A stretch of 64,000 nt of DNA, taken from the NCBI GenBank assembly GCA_016721845.1, contig JADKHK010000005.1, positions 235,001 to 299,000 of the forward strand, given 5' to 3'. Shown piece by piece: positions 37,058-46,163 of the stretch. This DNA comes from Lysobacterales bacterium (GTDB taxonomy: Bacteria; Pseudomonadota; Gammaproteobacteria; Xanthomonadales; Ahniellaceae). A program made the translations under genes and the position numbers. Below the pieces are notes generated by a model. It searched no databases, was not told the origin of the DNA, and worked only from the letters and a program-made list of their open reading frames with translations. Positions within the stretch are counted from its first letter, which is position 1, and the number at the start of each line of letters is the position of its first letter.

Positions 37058-38057
37058 GCGGCCGACCGCGCTGCGACTCGGCATCCTCGTCTTCGACGGC
37101 GTGATGATGTCGAGTATCGCGGCGCCGAGCGATGCCTTGCGCGTGGCCGACAAGCTGGCGCAACTGCGCTTCGGCGCTGCGGCCCCGGCATTCCGCACCG
37201 AATTGATCCACGCCCGCGGCAGCAACGCGGTGATGACGTCCAGCGGCATGACCCTGTCCGGGATCGTGCCGCTCGAACGCGATCCGGATGTCTTGCTGAT
37301 TCCCGGTGTGATGCATGGCAGCGCCGGCGAATTGCTGAGCCTGACCGCCGGCATGGAAATGGAAATCGCGCTGATTCGGTCCATGCATTTGCGCGGCGTG
37401 CGTGTCGCCGGCAGTTGCACCGGCACCTTCCTGCTGGCGATGAGCGGCCTGCTCGACGGCCGTCCCGCCACCACCAGCTGGTGGCTGGCCGCCGCGTTCC
37501 GGCAGGCCTTCCCGCTGGTCGAATTGCAGGCGGATGAACTGGTGGTCGAGTCCGGTGAAGTGACGACCGCGGGTGGCGCCTCGGCGGTGCTGGATTTTGT
37601 GCTGCGCCAGATCGCGCGGGTCACCGATGCCGCACTGGCGCAGCAGACCGCGAAGCTGCTGCTGGTCGATCCCGAGCGCCAGAGCCAGGCGCCGTACGTG
37701 TCGGCGGCGTTGATCGAAAAGCCGCGTTCGACCCTGACCGAAAAGATCGAGAAACTGCTGTCGCAGGAAATGCATCGCGCACTCAGCGTCAGCGAGATCG
37801 CGACGCATGTCGGCACCAGCGAACGGACCTTGCTGCGCCATTGCCAGACCCAGTTCGGCGAAGGTCCGCTGGCGCACCTGCAGCGGCTGCGGGTCGAGCG
37901 CGCGAAGGCCTTGCTCGAAACCAGCCGGCTCAGTTTCGACGAAATCGTCGAACGTTGCGGCTACTCCGATGCCGCGAGCTTCCGCAAGCTGTTCAAGCGC
38001 GAAACCCACCTCACGCCGGCCGATTACCGAGAACGCTTCACGCTGCGCGCGCACTAG
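37050..38057 (+). CDS. GlxA-family transcriptional regulator (DJ-1/PfpI plus AraC HTH)
   Basis: 335 residues. Residues about 8-190 form a DJ-1/PfpI-like amidotransferase fold, with a cysteine at the nucleophile elbow (VAGSCTGTFLLA). Residues about 235-330 are an AraC/XylS double helix-turn-helix (HRALSVSEIATHVGTSERTL, RLSFDEIVERCGYSDAASFRK, FKRETHLTPADYRERF). Members of the family respond to amines or betaines in several bacteria, but the ligand here is unknown. The start overlaps the preceding secreted protein gene. It converges with the M13 peptidase gene. Confidence 0.92.
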   Translation: MVERPTALRLGILVFDGVMMSSIAAPSDALRVADKLAQLRFGAAAPAFRTELIHARGSNAVMTSSGMTLSGIVPLERDPDVLLIPGVMHGSAGELLSLTAGMEMEIALIRSMHLRGVRVAGSCTGTFLLAMSGLLDGRPATTSWWLAAAFRQAFPLVELQADELVVESGEVTTAGGASAVLDFVLRQIARVTDAALAQQTAKLLLVDPERQSQAPYVSAALIEKPRSTLTEKIEKLLSQEMHRALSVSEIATHVGTSERTLLRHCQTQFGEGPLAHLQRLRVERAKALLETSRLSFDEIVERCGYSDAASFRKLFKRETHLTPADYRERFTLRAH

Positions 38058-38073
38058 CCGCGCAGCGTCGGCT

Positions 38074-40098
38074 TCACCAGATCTGCACCCGCGTCGCGTC
38101 CGGTCGCACCATCGCATCGCCGGCCTTGCAGCCGAATGCCTCGGCGAAGCCGTCCAGGTTGGCGTAGGGGCCGTTGACCCGGAACTTGCCGGGCGAATGC
38201 GGGCCGACATTGACCTGGATCTTCAGCGCTTCGTCGGTGTAGCTACGGCGCCAGATCTGCGCCCAGCCGTGGAAGAAGCGCTGTCGCGGCGTGAGCCCAT
38301 CGATCATCGCCGCCGCACGGTCCTTGAGCGCGAAGTCGAGCGCGCCGTAGGCCATGGTCACGCCGCCCAGATCACCGATGTTCTCGCCGAGCGAGACGCG
38401 ACCGTTGAGCTTCAGCCCGGGCAGCGCCTCGAATTCGCCGGCCTGCGCCACCAGCTTCTCGGCGCGGGCGTCAAATGCCATGCGGTCCTTGGCAGTCCAC
38501 CACATGTTCAGGCGACCTTGCGCATCGAAGCGCGAACCGGAATCGTCGAAGCCGTGCAGCAATTCGTGGCCGATGACCGCGCCGATGGCACCGTAGTTCA
38601 AGGCGTCGTCGGCGTTCATGTCGAAGAACGGCGGCTGCAGGATGCCCGCGGGAAACACGATCTCGTTCCAGGTCGCGTTGTAATACGCGTTCACCTGCTG
38701 CGGTGGCATGTTCCATTCGCGGCGATCGACGGGCTGGCCGATCTTGGCGAGGTTGAGCTTGGTCAGGTGCCGTTGCAGGGTGCGGACATTCGCGAAGTGT
38801 GCGTCGCGCGACAAGGCCACGTCGCCGTAGTCCTTCCATACCTCGGTGTAGCCGATCTTCGGCGTGAACGTCGACCACTTTTCGATGGCCTGTGCGCGGG
38901 TCGCATCACCCATCCACGGCAATTGTTCCAAGTGCGCACGCAGCGCGGTCTTGAGATTGCCGATCATGGTCATCATGCGCGCCTTCGCTTCCGGCGGGAA
39001 ATGTCGGGCCACGAAGAGTTGCCCGAGCGGGTCGCCTAGCAAGGTGTTCATCTGGTCGATGGTCCGCTGGTCGCGCGGCTTCAGTGCTTTCTGTCCGCGC
39101 AATACGGTCCCGGTGAAGGCGAAGTCGGCATCGACGAAGCGCTTCGACAGGTTCGCCGCGGCGCCGTTCACCAGGTTCCAGCGCAAATAGGCCTGCCAGT
39201 CCTTGACCGGGGTCTTCGCCAGTTCGCGCTGCATCGCCGCAAAGAAAGCCGGATGCGACAGCGAGAAATCCTTCGCGCCGGTCACGCCCACGGTGTCGAA
39301 GAAGCTGCGCCAGTCGAAGGCGGGCGTGACCGCATTCGCGGCGTCGAGCGTGACGACGTTGTAACTCTTGTTCGGATCGCGCAGTTCCTCGCGCGGCAGC
39401 GCCGCTTCGGCGAGACGTGTTTCCAGTGCGAACACGGCATCGGCCTGCTTGCGCGCCTGCTTCGCCTTGACGCCGGACAGTTCGAGCATGCGCGCGATGT
39501 GCGCACGATACTGGTCGCGCAACTTGACCGAATCGGCATCGGTTCGCGTGTAGTAGTCGCGATTCGGCAGGCCGAGCCCGCCCTGGGTGGCGTAGGCGAT
39601 GACGCGCGAAGTGTCCTTCAGATCCTGGCGGACGCCGAGTCCGAACAACACCGGCGTGCCGCGGGCATGCCATTGCCGGACCAGGGCCACGACATCGTTG
39701 CGCTTGCGCAGACGGTCGATGGCCGCGAGGTCGTCGGCGATGGGTGCGGCGTCGCGTTTCTCGATCGCCGCTTCGTCGAGTGCGGCGGCGTAGAACGATC
39801 CGACCAGCACTTGCGGCGAACCGGCGGCAATCGTGCGCACCGCCATCGCCTCGCGCGCGATCTCGCGCAGCTTGGCGTTGTTGCGCTCGTCCAGTTCGTT
39901 GAACGTGCCCCAGCTTGAATAGGCCGCCGGCACCGGGTTGTTCTTGAGCCACGTCCCGTTCGCGTGCTGATAGAAGTCGCTGCAGGCCGCAGTCGCCGGG
40001 TCGAAGTTCTTCGGGTCGAGGCCCGATGCATTCGTTTGTGCGAGCAAGGGGCTGATGGCCAGCGCCATGGCGGTGGCGAGCAGGGAACGAATCAGCAT
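38074..40098 (-). CDS. M13 family (neprilysin-like) metallopeptidase
   Basis: 674 residues from ATG 40098. A signal peptide ends near SPLLAQ. The zinc motif is HELLH (His511-His515) in IGHELLHGFDDSG, with the third ligand in ENIGDLGG. The NAYYN substrate-binding motif (QVNAYYNATWNEIVFP) and the C-terminal RVNGPYANLDGFAEAFGC are typical of bacterial M13 enzymes. It is expected to be periplasmic or lipid-free extracellular and to cut short peptides. The upstream part of the open frame (to 40293) lacks homology. Single-gene unit. Confidence 0.93.
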   Translation of the reverse strand: MLIRSLLATAMALAISPLLAQTNASGLDPKNFDPATAACSDFYQHANGTWLKNNPVPAAYSSWGTFNELDERNNAKLREIAREAMAVRTIAAGSPQVLVGSFYAAALDEAAIEKRDAAPIADDLAAIDRLRKRNDVVALVRQWHARGTPVLFGLGVRQDLKDTSRVIAYATQGGLGLPNRDYYTRTDADSVKLRDQYRAHIARMLELSGVKAKQARKQADAVFALETRLAEAALPREELRDPNKSYNVVTLDAANAVTPAFDWRSFFDTVGVTGAKDFSLSHPAFFAAMQRELAKTPVKDWQAYLRWNLVNGAAANLSKRFVDADFAFTGTVLRGQKALKPRDQRTIDQMNTLLGDPLGQLFVARHFPPEAKARMMTMIGNLKTALRAHLEQLPWMGDATRAQAIEKWSTFTPKIGYTEVWKDYGDVALSRDAHFANVRTLQRHLTKLNLAKIGQPVDRREWNMPPQQVNAYYNATWNEIVFPAGILQPPFFDMNADDALNYGAIGAVIGHELLHGFDDSGSRFDAQGRLNMWWTAKDRMAFDARAEKLVAQAGEFEALPGLKLNGRVSLGENIGDLGGVTMAYGALDFALKDRAAAMIDGLTPRQRFFHGWAQIWRRSYTDEALKIQVNVGPHSPGKFRVNGPYANLDGFAEAFGCKAGDAMVRPDATRVQIW

Positions 40099-40181
40099 GG
40101 GCGATCTCCAGAGCAACGGAATCCGCCATCTTAGGTGCGCGTCGCAATGGCCCGACGCGGCACGGGACGAGCCGTCGCCGA

Positions 40182-41078
40182 TCAGGGATGTTCCGCTTCG
40201 GCGTGTTCGCGTTCGTGCCGGATCAGGTAAACGCCGCTGGCGACGATGATGCCGGCGCCGATGAAGACGTAACGGTCCGGGAGCGTCTGCCACAGCAGCC
40301 AGTCGAGCAGCACGCCCCAGGCCAGCGCGGTGTATTCGAACGGCGCGATCGCCGAGGCTTCACCGAGCTTGAAGGCGATCGTCACCGCGTATTGCGCCAG
40401 TGCACCGGTGACGCCGATGACGACGATCGCCGGCCAGTGTTCGCTGGCGATCGGCGTCCAGTCCGGCCAGGCGAGCAGGCCGGCGCCAAGCCCGACCATC
40501 ACGGTCATCCACAGCACCATGCTTTGGGTACTGTCGGTCTTGCCGAGCGTGCGCACGGTGATCGCCGACAGCGAATAGCCGAGGGCCGAGGCGATCGCGG
40601 CGAGACTGCCGAGGCTCATCCAGCCTTCGCCGGTCGGACGCATCGCGACGATCACGCCGACCAGACCGACGCAGATTGCGATCCAGCGCCGCGGCCCGAC
40701 CTGTTCGCCGAGCAGCGGCGCCGACAGCGCCGTGATCAGCAGCGGCGCGATGAAGAACAGGGTGTAGGCGTCCGCCATCGGCAGACGCTTCAGTGCGTAG
40801 GCGAAGGTCGCGAGCATGACGATCGAGAGCAGGCCGCGCAGCAGGTGCATCGACCAGCGAATGCGCAGCAGCGACACCGGCGCCACCGTTGCGACCGCCC
40901 ACAGAAACACCAGTGGCGCCGAGGACAGGCCACGCAAGGCTGCGACCTGCATCGGCGGGTAGTGCGGCGCCAGCCACTTCATGCCGGCGTCCATCAACGA
41001 GAACAGCCCGACCGCCGCGACCATCGCGATCACGGCCCGGGCATAGCGGCTTCGGTGCGGGACGGAGGCGACAGGCAT
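40182..41078 (-). CDS. EamA/DMT-superfamily membrane transporter
   Basis: 298 residues with about ten hydrophobic helices arranged as two EamA repeats (residues about 15-140 and 155-285). AALRGLSSAPLVFLWA and EYTALAWGVLLDWLLW are typical segments. Drug/metabolite transporters of this group export amino acids or other metabolites; the substrate cannot be deduced. No ribosome-binding motif stands out. No operon partner is obvious. Confidence 0.88.
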   Translation of the reverse strand: MPVASVPHRSRYARAVIAMVAAVGLFSLMDAGMKWLAPHYPPMQVAALRGLSSAPLVFLWAVATVAPVSLLRIRWSMHLLRGLLSIVMLATFAYALKRLPMADAYTLFFIAPLLITALSAPLLGEQVGPRRWIAICVGLVGVIVAMRPTGEGWMSLGSLAAIASALGYSLSAITVRTLGKTDSTQSMVLWMTVMVGLGAGLLAWPDWTPIASEHWPAIVVIGVTGALAQYAVTIAFKLGEASAIAPFEYTALAWGVLLDWLLWQTLPDRYVFIGAGIIVASGVYLIRHEREHAEAEHP

Positions 41079-41135
41079 CCGTCCAGTCTAGCCGGTCGAC
41101 GCAGCGCGCCTGCGTCGCGGCACCTTTGCTTGCGA

Positions 41136-42056
41136 TCAGCTGCCGCTGCGCACCAGCAGCGATTTCGCGATCGCGCCATGGACCTGGCCGACGCCACGCA
41201 CCAGGTGCATCATCGAGAACAGCAGGATCACGCCGGCCGTAAACAACAGCGGCAGGGCGACTTCCGGCGGCAGCGCCATCAACCCGAACTCGACATCGTC
41301 GGCGCGCATGTGCTGGCTCATCCAGCCGAGGCGGTCGGCGAGGTAGAGCAGGGGTGCGGCGATGAAACCGAACGCGAGCGAGAAGCCGGTCACGGTCAGC
41401 GTGAAGTAGACGATGCCGAGCGGCAGCATGATGAACAGGTACAGGATCGTCGACCAGGTCCGCACGTCGCCGAGCATCTCCTTGATGCGATCCATCCATC
41501 CGACCGAGCGATCCGAATACAAGGGTCGACGCGGCATGCGCGTGCCGAGCATGGTCTCGACGATGCGGCCTTCGACCAGCGACAACACCCGCGTCAAACC
41601 GAGGAACAGCAGGAAGAACGGAATGCCGATGATCAGGATGGCCAGGCCGGCGCTCAGGCTCAGGCCGGCAGTGGCGAAAGTGAAATAGATGATGCCGGTC
41701 GCCATCGACAGCAGCAGATAGAAGATCGCGCCATAGGTGCGCGGATCGGCGGCCACCCCGAAGAAGCGCCCGGCGAGCGAGCGTCGCGGCGTCGCCTTCG
41801 GTGGCTCGATCGCGCGCCGCACCTTGTATTCGGTATCGCGGTAGATCGACGCGACCTCATCCGGGGCGCCATAGCTCGACGCGACCTTGGCAATCACCTG
41901 GGCTTCCGATTGTCCCGATTGCTCGGCCAATTCGGACCGCAGGAACTCCTCGGCGTCGTACAGCGCGTCCTGCACGAGCGCGGGATCGGCCCCCGACAGC
42001 GCTGCACGCAGCGCATCCAGGTAGGCATCGATCGTGGTGGGCAGGGCGGTGTTCAT
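41136..42056 (-). CDS. HAAS/sensor-domain membrane protein paired with PadR regulator
   Basis: 306 residues. The N-terminal about 85 residues form an amphipathic HAAS-type helical domain (YLDALRAALSG, VQDALYDAEEFL). It is followed by two copies of a putative-sensor membrane module: YLLLSMATGIIYFTFATAGLSL and YLFIMLPLGIVYFTLTVTGFSL each start a pair of helices. A final membrane pair lies near residue 270. The start overlaps the PadR stop by four bases (ATGA). PadR/HAAS pairs are a common, mostly uncharacterised membrane-sensing unit. Confidence 0.8.
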   Translation of the reverse strand: MNTALPTTIDAYLDALRAALSGADPALVQDALYDAEEFLRSELAEQSGQSEAQVIAKVASSYGAPDEVASIYRDTEYKVRRAIEPPKATPRRSLAGRFFGVAADPRTYGAIFYLLLSMATGIIYFTFATAGLSLSAGLAILIIGIPFFLLFLGLTRVLSLVEGRIVETMLGTRMPRRPLYSDRSVGWMDRIKEMLGDVRTWSTILYLFIMLPLGIVYFTLTVTGFSLAFGFIAAPLLYLADRLGWMSQHMRADDVEFGLMALPPEVALPLLFTAGVILLFSMMHLVRGVGQVHGAIAKSLLVRSGS

Positions 42057-42433
42057 GCTGTTTTCTCCGCAAGGGTCTGATCAATGAGGGTTCGATCCAC
42101 GAAATCGCGCGTGGCGCTCCAGGACTCGGCCCATTCGCGCTGGACTTCGCGGCCCAGTTCGGTGATGTGGTAGTAGCGTCGCGGTGGACCCGATATCGAC
42201 GGTTCGACCTCGCTTTCGGCCAGGCCAGCGCCTTCGAGGTTGCGCAATACCGGATACAGCGCGCTCTGCTTGCCGGCGATGACGCCTTCGCTCGAACCCT
42301 CGAGCAGCTTGGCGATCTGGTAGCCGTACAGCGGCTGCGTGGCCCGCGACAGCACGGTCAGCAGCACCAGCGATACGGTGCCTGCCGCGAGTTCTTTCTG
42401 GAATTTCTTGAGGAACAACTCGGTATCGGTCAT
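42053..42433 (-). CDS. PadR family transcriptional regulator
   Basis: 126 residues from ATG 42433. The winged helix has the PadR hallmarks GYQIAKLLE, GKQSALYPVLRNLEGAGLAES and PPRRYYHITELGRE. AGGAG precedes the start. It is the first gene of a two-gene unit with the sensor-domain protein and probably represses its own promoter (see the inverted repeat at 42456-42478). Confidence 0.92.
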   Translation of the reverse strand: MTDTELFLKKFQKELAAGTVSLVLLTVLSRATQPLYGYQIAKLLEGSSEGVIAGKQSALYPVLRNLEGAGLAESEVEPSISGPPRRYYHITELGREVQREWAESWSATRDFVDRTLIDQTLAEKTA

Positions 42434-42455
42434 CGCACTGTACTCCTGTGTTGCC

Positions 42456-42483
42456 AGTATATCGAAGTACGCAATACTGTGAA
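42456..42483 (-). promoter_or_regulatory. Promoter and candidate PadR operator
   Basis: On the minus strand TTCACA (42483-42478), 16-base spacer, TATACT (42461-42456). The spacer and -10 are framed by an interrupted inverted repeat beginning AGTAT and ending ATACT (42456-42478) with matching internal CG steps. A repressor bound there would cover the promoter. The -10 box lies about 22 bases before the padR ATG. Confidence 0.45.
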
Positions 42484-42772
42484 CATGACTGAAGACATAG
42501 CGCAACACATTGTCAAAGATGTGTCGATTTGTGGCAGTGCGGCATGACCTTCGGCAGGAGCGCCCTCTAGTCTCGCCGCGCCTCAGATCTTGTTCGGCGC
42601 GCAAGGCGCGCTCCCAGGGGGGACAAGTCGTTCCAGGTCGAGGGTTGCAGCGCCATGCGCTGCGTTGTTGTGCATGACAGGACCCGACGCGACGACCGCT
42701 GGTCGCCCCGCATTCGGGCCATGTCTGGTTCTGCCGATACCCACATCACCCATCGCCGGAGACATCGAGACC
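42484..42772. other. Intergenic stretch between padR and the M4 protease gene
   Basis: No gene is supported. A hairpin GCAGCGC-CAT-GCGCTGC lies near 42649-42665. An open plus-strand frame enters the M4 gene from 42590 but has no ribosome-binding site or homology. No clear promoter for the protease was found. Confidence 0.4.
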
Positions 42773-44356
42773 ATGAAGTTCCAGAGCCTTCTGATCGCCA
42801 CTGCCATTTCCGCCGTTCTTGCCACCGGTTCCGCCAGCGCCATGCGCCTCGACGATCCGGCGGTCGAAGCCAATGCGCGCCACCTGATTTCGGCCAATGC
42901 CGGCAAGGTGTTCACGGCGGCCGACGATCAGTTCGCGCTGCGCAACATGACGGTGGATGCCGACGGCACGGAACACGTGCGCTTCACCCGGACCTACAAG
43001 AGCCTGCCGGTGATCGGTGGCGATTTCGTGGTGCATTCGCAAAAAGGCCGCCTGCTGTCGGTCAGCCAGACCATGAACAGCAAGATGCGCCCGTCGATGG
43101 CGACCAACATCAGTGACGAGGACGCGATCATCGCGGCCGGCACCGCCTTCGGTACCGGCTTCAAGGGCATGCCGAGTGCGCGCCAGGTCGTGTACGCGCG
43201 CAACATGGCCCCGCGTCTCGCGTTCGAAGTCGTGATGATGGGCGAGAAGCGCGATCAGACGCCGACCGAGATGCATTACTTCGTCGATGCCAAGTCCGGC
43301 GCCATCCTCGACCAGTGGGACATGGTGCACACCGCGAAGCCGGGTTCCGGCGGCGGTGGCGGTACCGCTGCGGTCGGCACGGGTCGCACCCTGCTGTACG
43401 GCGATGTCGTCCTCAACACGGCCTCCGCAAGCGGTACGTTCAACCTGACCGACACCACCCGCGGTGGTGGCGCCACGTACGACGCCCTGAACCGCACGTA
43501 CTCGACGGCGGCCCGCGGCGCGACGTTGTTCACCGACGCCGACAACACCTGGGGCAACAACGCGACGTCGGACCGCGCCACCGTGGCCGCCGATGCGCAC
43601 TACGGCGTGGCGACGACCTGGGACTACTACAAGAACAACCATGGCCGGAACGGCATCTTCAACGACGGCAAAGGCGTGAAGAGCTACGTCCATGTCGGCA
43701 ACGGCTGGATCAATGCCGCCTGGTACGCCAACGCGATGTATTACGGCGACGGTGGCAGCGGCTATGCGCCGCTGGTGTCGCTTGACGTCGCCGGCCACGA
43801 AATGAGCCATGGCGTCAACCAGGCCGAAGCCAATCTCGCCTACTCGAACGACTCCGGTGGCCTGAACGAGGCGAACTCGGACATCATGGGCACGATGGTG
43901 GAGTTCTACGCGAACAACCCCAGTGATCCGGGCGACTACAAGATCGGCGAGGAGCTGTCTTCCAGCCCGCTGCGCTACATGTATGACCCGAACCTGGACG
44001 GCAACGCGTCCTACGACTGCTATCCGGCTGGCGGTCTGGGTGGTGTGGACCCGCACTATTCCTCGGGCCCGGCCAACCACTTCTTCTACCTGCTGGCTGA
44101 AGGCACCACCTCGCTGACCAAGACCTGCGCTGCGGGCGACAGCAAGAACGCCACCGGCAGCGGTTCGCTCTCCGGCATCGGCCGCACCGCCGCCGCCGCG
44201 ATCTGGTACCGCGCGATCCGTGACTACATGACCTCGAGCACGACCTACCCGGGTGCGCGCAGCGCAACCCTGCAGGCCGCGACGGCGATCTATGGCGCCG
44301 GTTCGTCGCAGTACAACGCCGTTGCGGCCGCGTGGAGCGCGATCAACGTCAACTGA
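42773..44356 (+). CDS. Thermolysin-like (M4) metallopeptidase, secreted
   Basis: 527 residues. Signal peptide (SLLIATAISAVLATGSASA), then an FTP/PepSY propeptide (residues about 25-190), then the M4 catalytic domain. Zinc ligands are His342 and His346 (GHEMSHG) and Glu366 (LNEANSD), with catalytic Glu343. The start of the mature domain is preceded by a glycine-rich linker (GSGGGGGT). A late histidine in VDPHYSSGPANHFFYL provides the transition-state residue. It is a probable substrate of the type II secretion system, parts of which are encoded at 54.7 kb. Confidence 0.94.
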   Translation: MKFQSLLIATAISAVLATGSASAMRLDDPAVEANARHLISANAGKVFTAADDQFALRNMTVDADGTEHVRFTRTYKSLPVIGGDFVVHSQKGRLLSVSQTMNSKMRPSMATNISDEDAIIAAGTAFGTGFKGMPSARQVVYARNMAPRLAFEVVMMGEKRDQTPTEMHYFVDAKSGAILDQWDMVHTAKPGSGGGGGTAAVGTGRTLLYGDVVLNTASASGTFNLTDTTRGGGATYDALNRTYSTAARGATLFTDADNTWGNNATSDRATVAADAHYGVATTWDYYKNNHGRNGIFNDGKGVKSYVHVGNGWINAAWYANAMYYGDGGSGYAPLVSLDVAGHEMSHGVNQAEANLAYSNDSGGLNEANSDIMGTMVEFYANNPSDPGDYKIGEELSSSPLRYMYDPNLDGNASYDCYPAGGLGGVDPHYSSGPANHFFYLLAEGTTSLTKTCAAGDSKNATGSGSLSGIGRTAAAAIWYRAIRDYMTSSTTYPGARSATLQAATAIYGAGSSQYNAVAAAWSAINVN

Positions 44357-44384
44357 TCGGCTGCGTCCGCACCGTTCGAGCAGA

Positions 44385-44406
44385 GGCCCGCGCAAGCGGG
44401 CCTTTT
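44385..44406 (+). terminator. Terminator of the M4 protease gene
   Basis: GGCCCGC, GNRA-type loop GCAA, GCGGGCC, TTTT, 28 bases after the stop codon. Confidence 0.88.
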
Positions 44407-44428
44407 GCTGTGGTGCCCGGACGATCGG

Positions 44429-46072
44429 TCATTCGAAGCCACTGGCGAAGCCGGCGAAGAAGCTGTCCAGCGGTGCTTCGGCGGCCCCGACATCGCAGGC
44501 GCCGCCACGTTGCTGAGTGGGGTCATCGACGCAGCGCGGCTGCAGATCGAGACCGGCATAGTTCGCCGCAAACGTGCTGTCCGGACAGACGTCGATCAAG
44601 GCCGATCCCGGTCGCGGGCGGAAGTCATTGCTCGCGACGTCGCGATAGCCGGCGGCATCCACGCCGCCAACCATGCAGGCGCTCGTCGTACCCGAACTGC
44701 CGAGCAGTTGGTCGTAGGCAACTGCGATCATCTGCACGCTGGCATTCGATGCGCCGCTGAAGTGCTGGGCCGGCACAAGAGTTCCGGCCGTGGTGCGGGC
44801 GCGGTTGTCGAGCAGGCTGACGCCACGAAAACTCGTGAACTGTGCCGGATCGTTGACCCGTGAGCCGAGGCCGACGATCGTGTTGCCGGTCTGGTCGTAC
44901 TGGTCCGAGCGATCGCGCATCAGGTTGCGGGTGATCACGCTGCTCTCGAAGCGCGTCGACGGACCCCAGGAAAAGAAGGCCGGATTGCCGTAGGCGCAGT
45001 TGTCGCTGAGCAGGGTCTGCGACACGTAGGCACTGACCTTGTCCAGGTAGAGACCGCCACCCTGTCCGCTACCGGCGCCTTCCGAGGGACAGTTGTTGCC
45101 GGCGACATTGGCTTCGATGCGCGAGCAGAATTGCCCGGCCGCACACTGCACGCGCCAGTAGTTCGGATAGTCGCGTTGCAGCTGCAGTTGGCCGCCGACG
45201 GCGTAGATGCCGCCGCCGTAGCGGTTCGCGTGGTTGTTGCGCACGGTCAGTTCCTGCGCGTCGAACAGCCAGCCGCTGCCGAGCAGGGCGATGCCGCCGC
45301 CATCGTTGGCGCGGTTCTGTTCGACGATCAGTCCGGTGGCCGTGGTGTAGGGAATCTCGTCGCCATAGGCCCCGACATAGACATTGCTGCTGTCCGCACC
45401 GATGCCGCCGCCGCGATAGGCCGAGTTGTTGCGAATGACGACGCGATCGGCGCGCAGCTTGATCAGCGCACGCTTGCCGGCGATGCCGCCACCGAGACCG
45501 TTGCGTGCGGTGTTGCCCCGGATATCGACGTCTTCGCCGATGTCGATGCTGGCCGGGCTGAGCGTGCCGGGGCCCTCGATCATCAAGCCACCGCCGTCAA
45601 ACTCGGTGCTGTTGTCGTGGATCTCCATGCGGCGCACGGTGACTGACCAGCGCCCGTACAGGTCGATGCCACCGCCGACGCCATCGTCACCGCCACCGCC
45701 GCCGCTGAGGTTGATGCGATCGAGGCTGAGGGTGTAGCTGCTGCCGGTGGTTTCGCGCACGCTCAGCACCGATGCGCGGCCGTCGCCGACGATCGTGCTG
45801 CGTCCGACCTGGATCGCATTCGCAGCGCAATCGCTCCAGCCGCCGCTGAGGGCAAGCGACTGGTTGCTGATGGCGAGATGTTGCGCGGTCAGCACCGCGG
45901 TGCTCGCGATCCGGATCTCATCCGGGCCGGACAACCCGTCGGCCAGCGTGATCGCAGTCGCGAGCGAGGACGTGTTGCAGTCGCTGCCGGGTCCGACGGT
46001 CAGCACCGCGGCCTGCGGAGCGGACGCGGCGAGTGCCAATGCAGCAAGGACTGAGAAACGATGGACGCGCAT
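44429..46072 (-). CDS. Secreted right-handed beta-helix protein with C-terminal GFE motif
   Basis: 547 residues from ATG 46072; an upstream in-frame ATG at 46093 is possible. A signal peptide (VLAALALAASAPQA) precedes a long repeat region with Asn/Asp-rich turns and GGGI/GGGL segments (DGGGLMIEG, GLGGGIAGK, RGGGIGAD, DGGGIALLG, YGGGIYAVG, GGGLYLDK), the pattern of a pectate-lyase-like solenoid or polymorphic-membrane-type fold. Several cysteine pairs are present. The C-terminus FFAGFASGFE resembles the short aromatic/GFE tails seen on many secreted proteins of Lysobacterales, possibly a sorting signal. Function is unknown. Convergent with the M4 protease gene. Confidence 0.78.
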   Translation of the reverse strand: MRVHRFSVLAALALAASAPQAAVLTVGPGSDCNTSSLATAITLADGLSGPDEIRIASTAVLTAQHLAISNQSLALSGGWSDCAANAIQVGRSTIVGDGRASVLSVRETTGSSYTLSLDRINLSGGGGGDDGVGGGIDLYGRWSVTVRRMEIHDNSTEFDGGGLMIEGPGTLSPASIDIGEDVDIRGNTARNGLGGGIAGKRALIKLRADRVVIRNNSAYRGGGIGADSSNVYVGAYGDEIPYTTATGLIVEQNRANDGGGIALLGSGWLFDAQELTVRNNHANRYGGGIYAVGGQLQLQRDYPNYWRVQCAAGQFCSRIEANVAGNNCPSEGAGSGQGGGLYLDKVSAYVSQTLLSDNCAYGNPAFFSWGPSTRFESSVITRNLMRDRSDQYDQTGNTIVGLGSRVNDPAQFTSFRGVSLLDNRARTTAGTLVPAQHFSGASNASVQMIAVAYDQLLGSSGTTSACMVGGVDAAGYRDVASNDFRPRPGSALIDVCPDSTFAANYAGLDLQPRCVDDPTQQRGGACDVGAAEAPLDSFFAGFASGFE

Positions 46073-46163
46073 GAATGTTCTTCCCGTGTGCACGCCGTTG
46101 GCGGCTTCGAGAGAGAGAACGGGATGGCTGCGGTGAACGTATCAGCGATGCTGAACGCCCGGT

